DNA of 64,000 nucleotides. It comes from Anthoceros angustus. Lineage: Eukaryota > Streptophyta > Anthocerotopsida > Anthocerotales > Anthocerotaceae. Positions 63,561-64,000 of the stretch are shown piece after piece (positions within the stretch are counted from its first letter, which is position 1; each line of letters starts with the position of its first letter). Both the position numbers and the translations under genes were made by a program. The stretch spans positions 992,001 through 1,056,000 of the forward strand of contig VJWM01000108.1 of assembly GCA_010909165.1 (NCBI GenBank), given 5' to 3'. The notes under the pieces are model-generated. The model saw only the letters and a program-made list of their open reading frames with translations. It did no database searches and was not told where the DNA came from.

Positions 63561-64000
63561 GAAAAGATGAGGGCTAAGTCAAGATGAGGACATATTCAAA
63601 TTAGGGAGGTGCACAAAAAGGGTTGAAAACACCAAAACGAAAACTTTTAAAACAACAAAAATATTAAAAAAATACCAAAAAAATGCACGAAAAGGCCAAA
63701 ATTTTATAGCAAGTGCGCTCACTTGCCCGAGAACCTAAAATTGTTTTTTTTTGGGATGTATTTTGTATGTTTTTGGATTTGTTTCTTATTTTGTGCAAAT
63801 AGGCTTGCACACTACCACGTTGGGTTCGCAAACCTGTCTGTGCACTCATCTCGTTCTGTCTGTTTTCTAACAGAAATGCTTGTATGGGATGAAGGGCGGA
63901 CATGCTTATGAAATAGCTTGTAACTGATGGTTCTCCTTATTTTCACCCCTTCAAAATTGCGGTGTCCACCCATGGATGCGGTACATTGTGACCAAATGAA
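63561..64000. other. AT-rich end of window, nothing recognised
   Basis: No coding or repeat signal could be assigned. The sequence has several A-rich and T-rich runs. Confidence 0.5.

Overview
The window looks like nuclear DNA of a fern, most likely a large-genome leptosporangiate fern such as Ceratopteris; this is an inference. The reasons are long PLS-type pentatricopeptide repeat (PPR) genes ending in a Gly-Arg-Pro variant of the DYW deaminase domain, a plant mitochondrial-type bL36 gene, a SAUR gene, and about 40 kb of nested plant LTR retrotransposons. The species cannot be fixed from the sequence alone.

1-18 kb is a cluster of three paralogous RNA-editing-factor genes. Gene 1 (6629 to 2521, minus) and gene 2 (7176 to 12872, plus) lie head to head across 546 bp. 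Gene 3 (14835 to 18038, plus) follows, with a small bL36m gene (14505 to 14275, minus) divergent from it. All three PPR genes have the same layout: an N-terminal block matching the PDF motif of organellar ssDNA-binding (OSB) proteins, a PLS repeat array built on an almost identical 303-bp unit (about 8, 13 and 5 units), then E1/E2-like motifs, a KPA-type box in place of the PG box, and a deaminase domain ending CSCKGRP. This is the DYW:KP architecture that has been linked to U-to-C editing. Between units the changes fall mostly on the two PPR-code residues. Reading frames are broken by small losses at micro-tandem motifs, some of which may be assembly errors.

18-23 kb holds a SAUR gene (18970-19386) with a G-box upstream module that recurs at 60.95 kb, and a dispersed repeat (21.0-22.9 kb) with a second copy at 62.26-63.56 kb. 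23-28 kb has minisatellites and then a decayed Ty3/gypsy-like element. Its order is gag, zinc knuckles, aspartic protease, a C5-cytosine DNA methyltransferase-like domain, then the start of reverse transcriptase.

28-62 kb is a nested transposon landscape laid over a 15-bp minisatellite and a truncated minus-strand copia family (B). Copia element A (30810-41822, TSD TCTGT) sits in B-derived DNA and is interrupted by gag-only element D (36334-40116, TSD TGTAG). Copia element C (43579-57938, TSD GCTGG) sits in the minisatellite and is interrupted by a CACTA-like DNA transposon (47987-52306, TSD ATG). C also contains pieces of B and a copied piece of the CACTA interior. The termini, primer-binding sites, polypurine tracts and target duplications are visible, so the order of insertion can be read. 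The final part (62.26-64 kb) is the second copy of the 21-23 kb repeat and unassigned flank.
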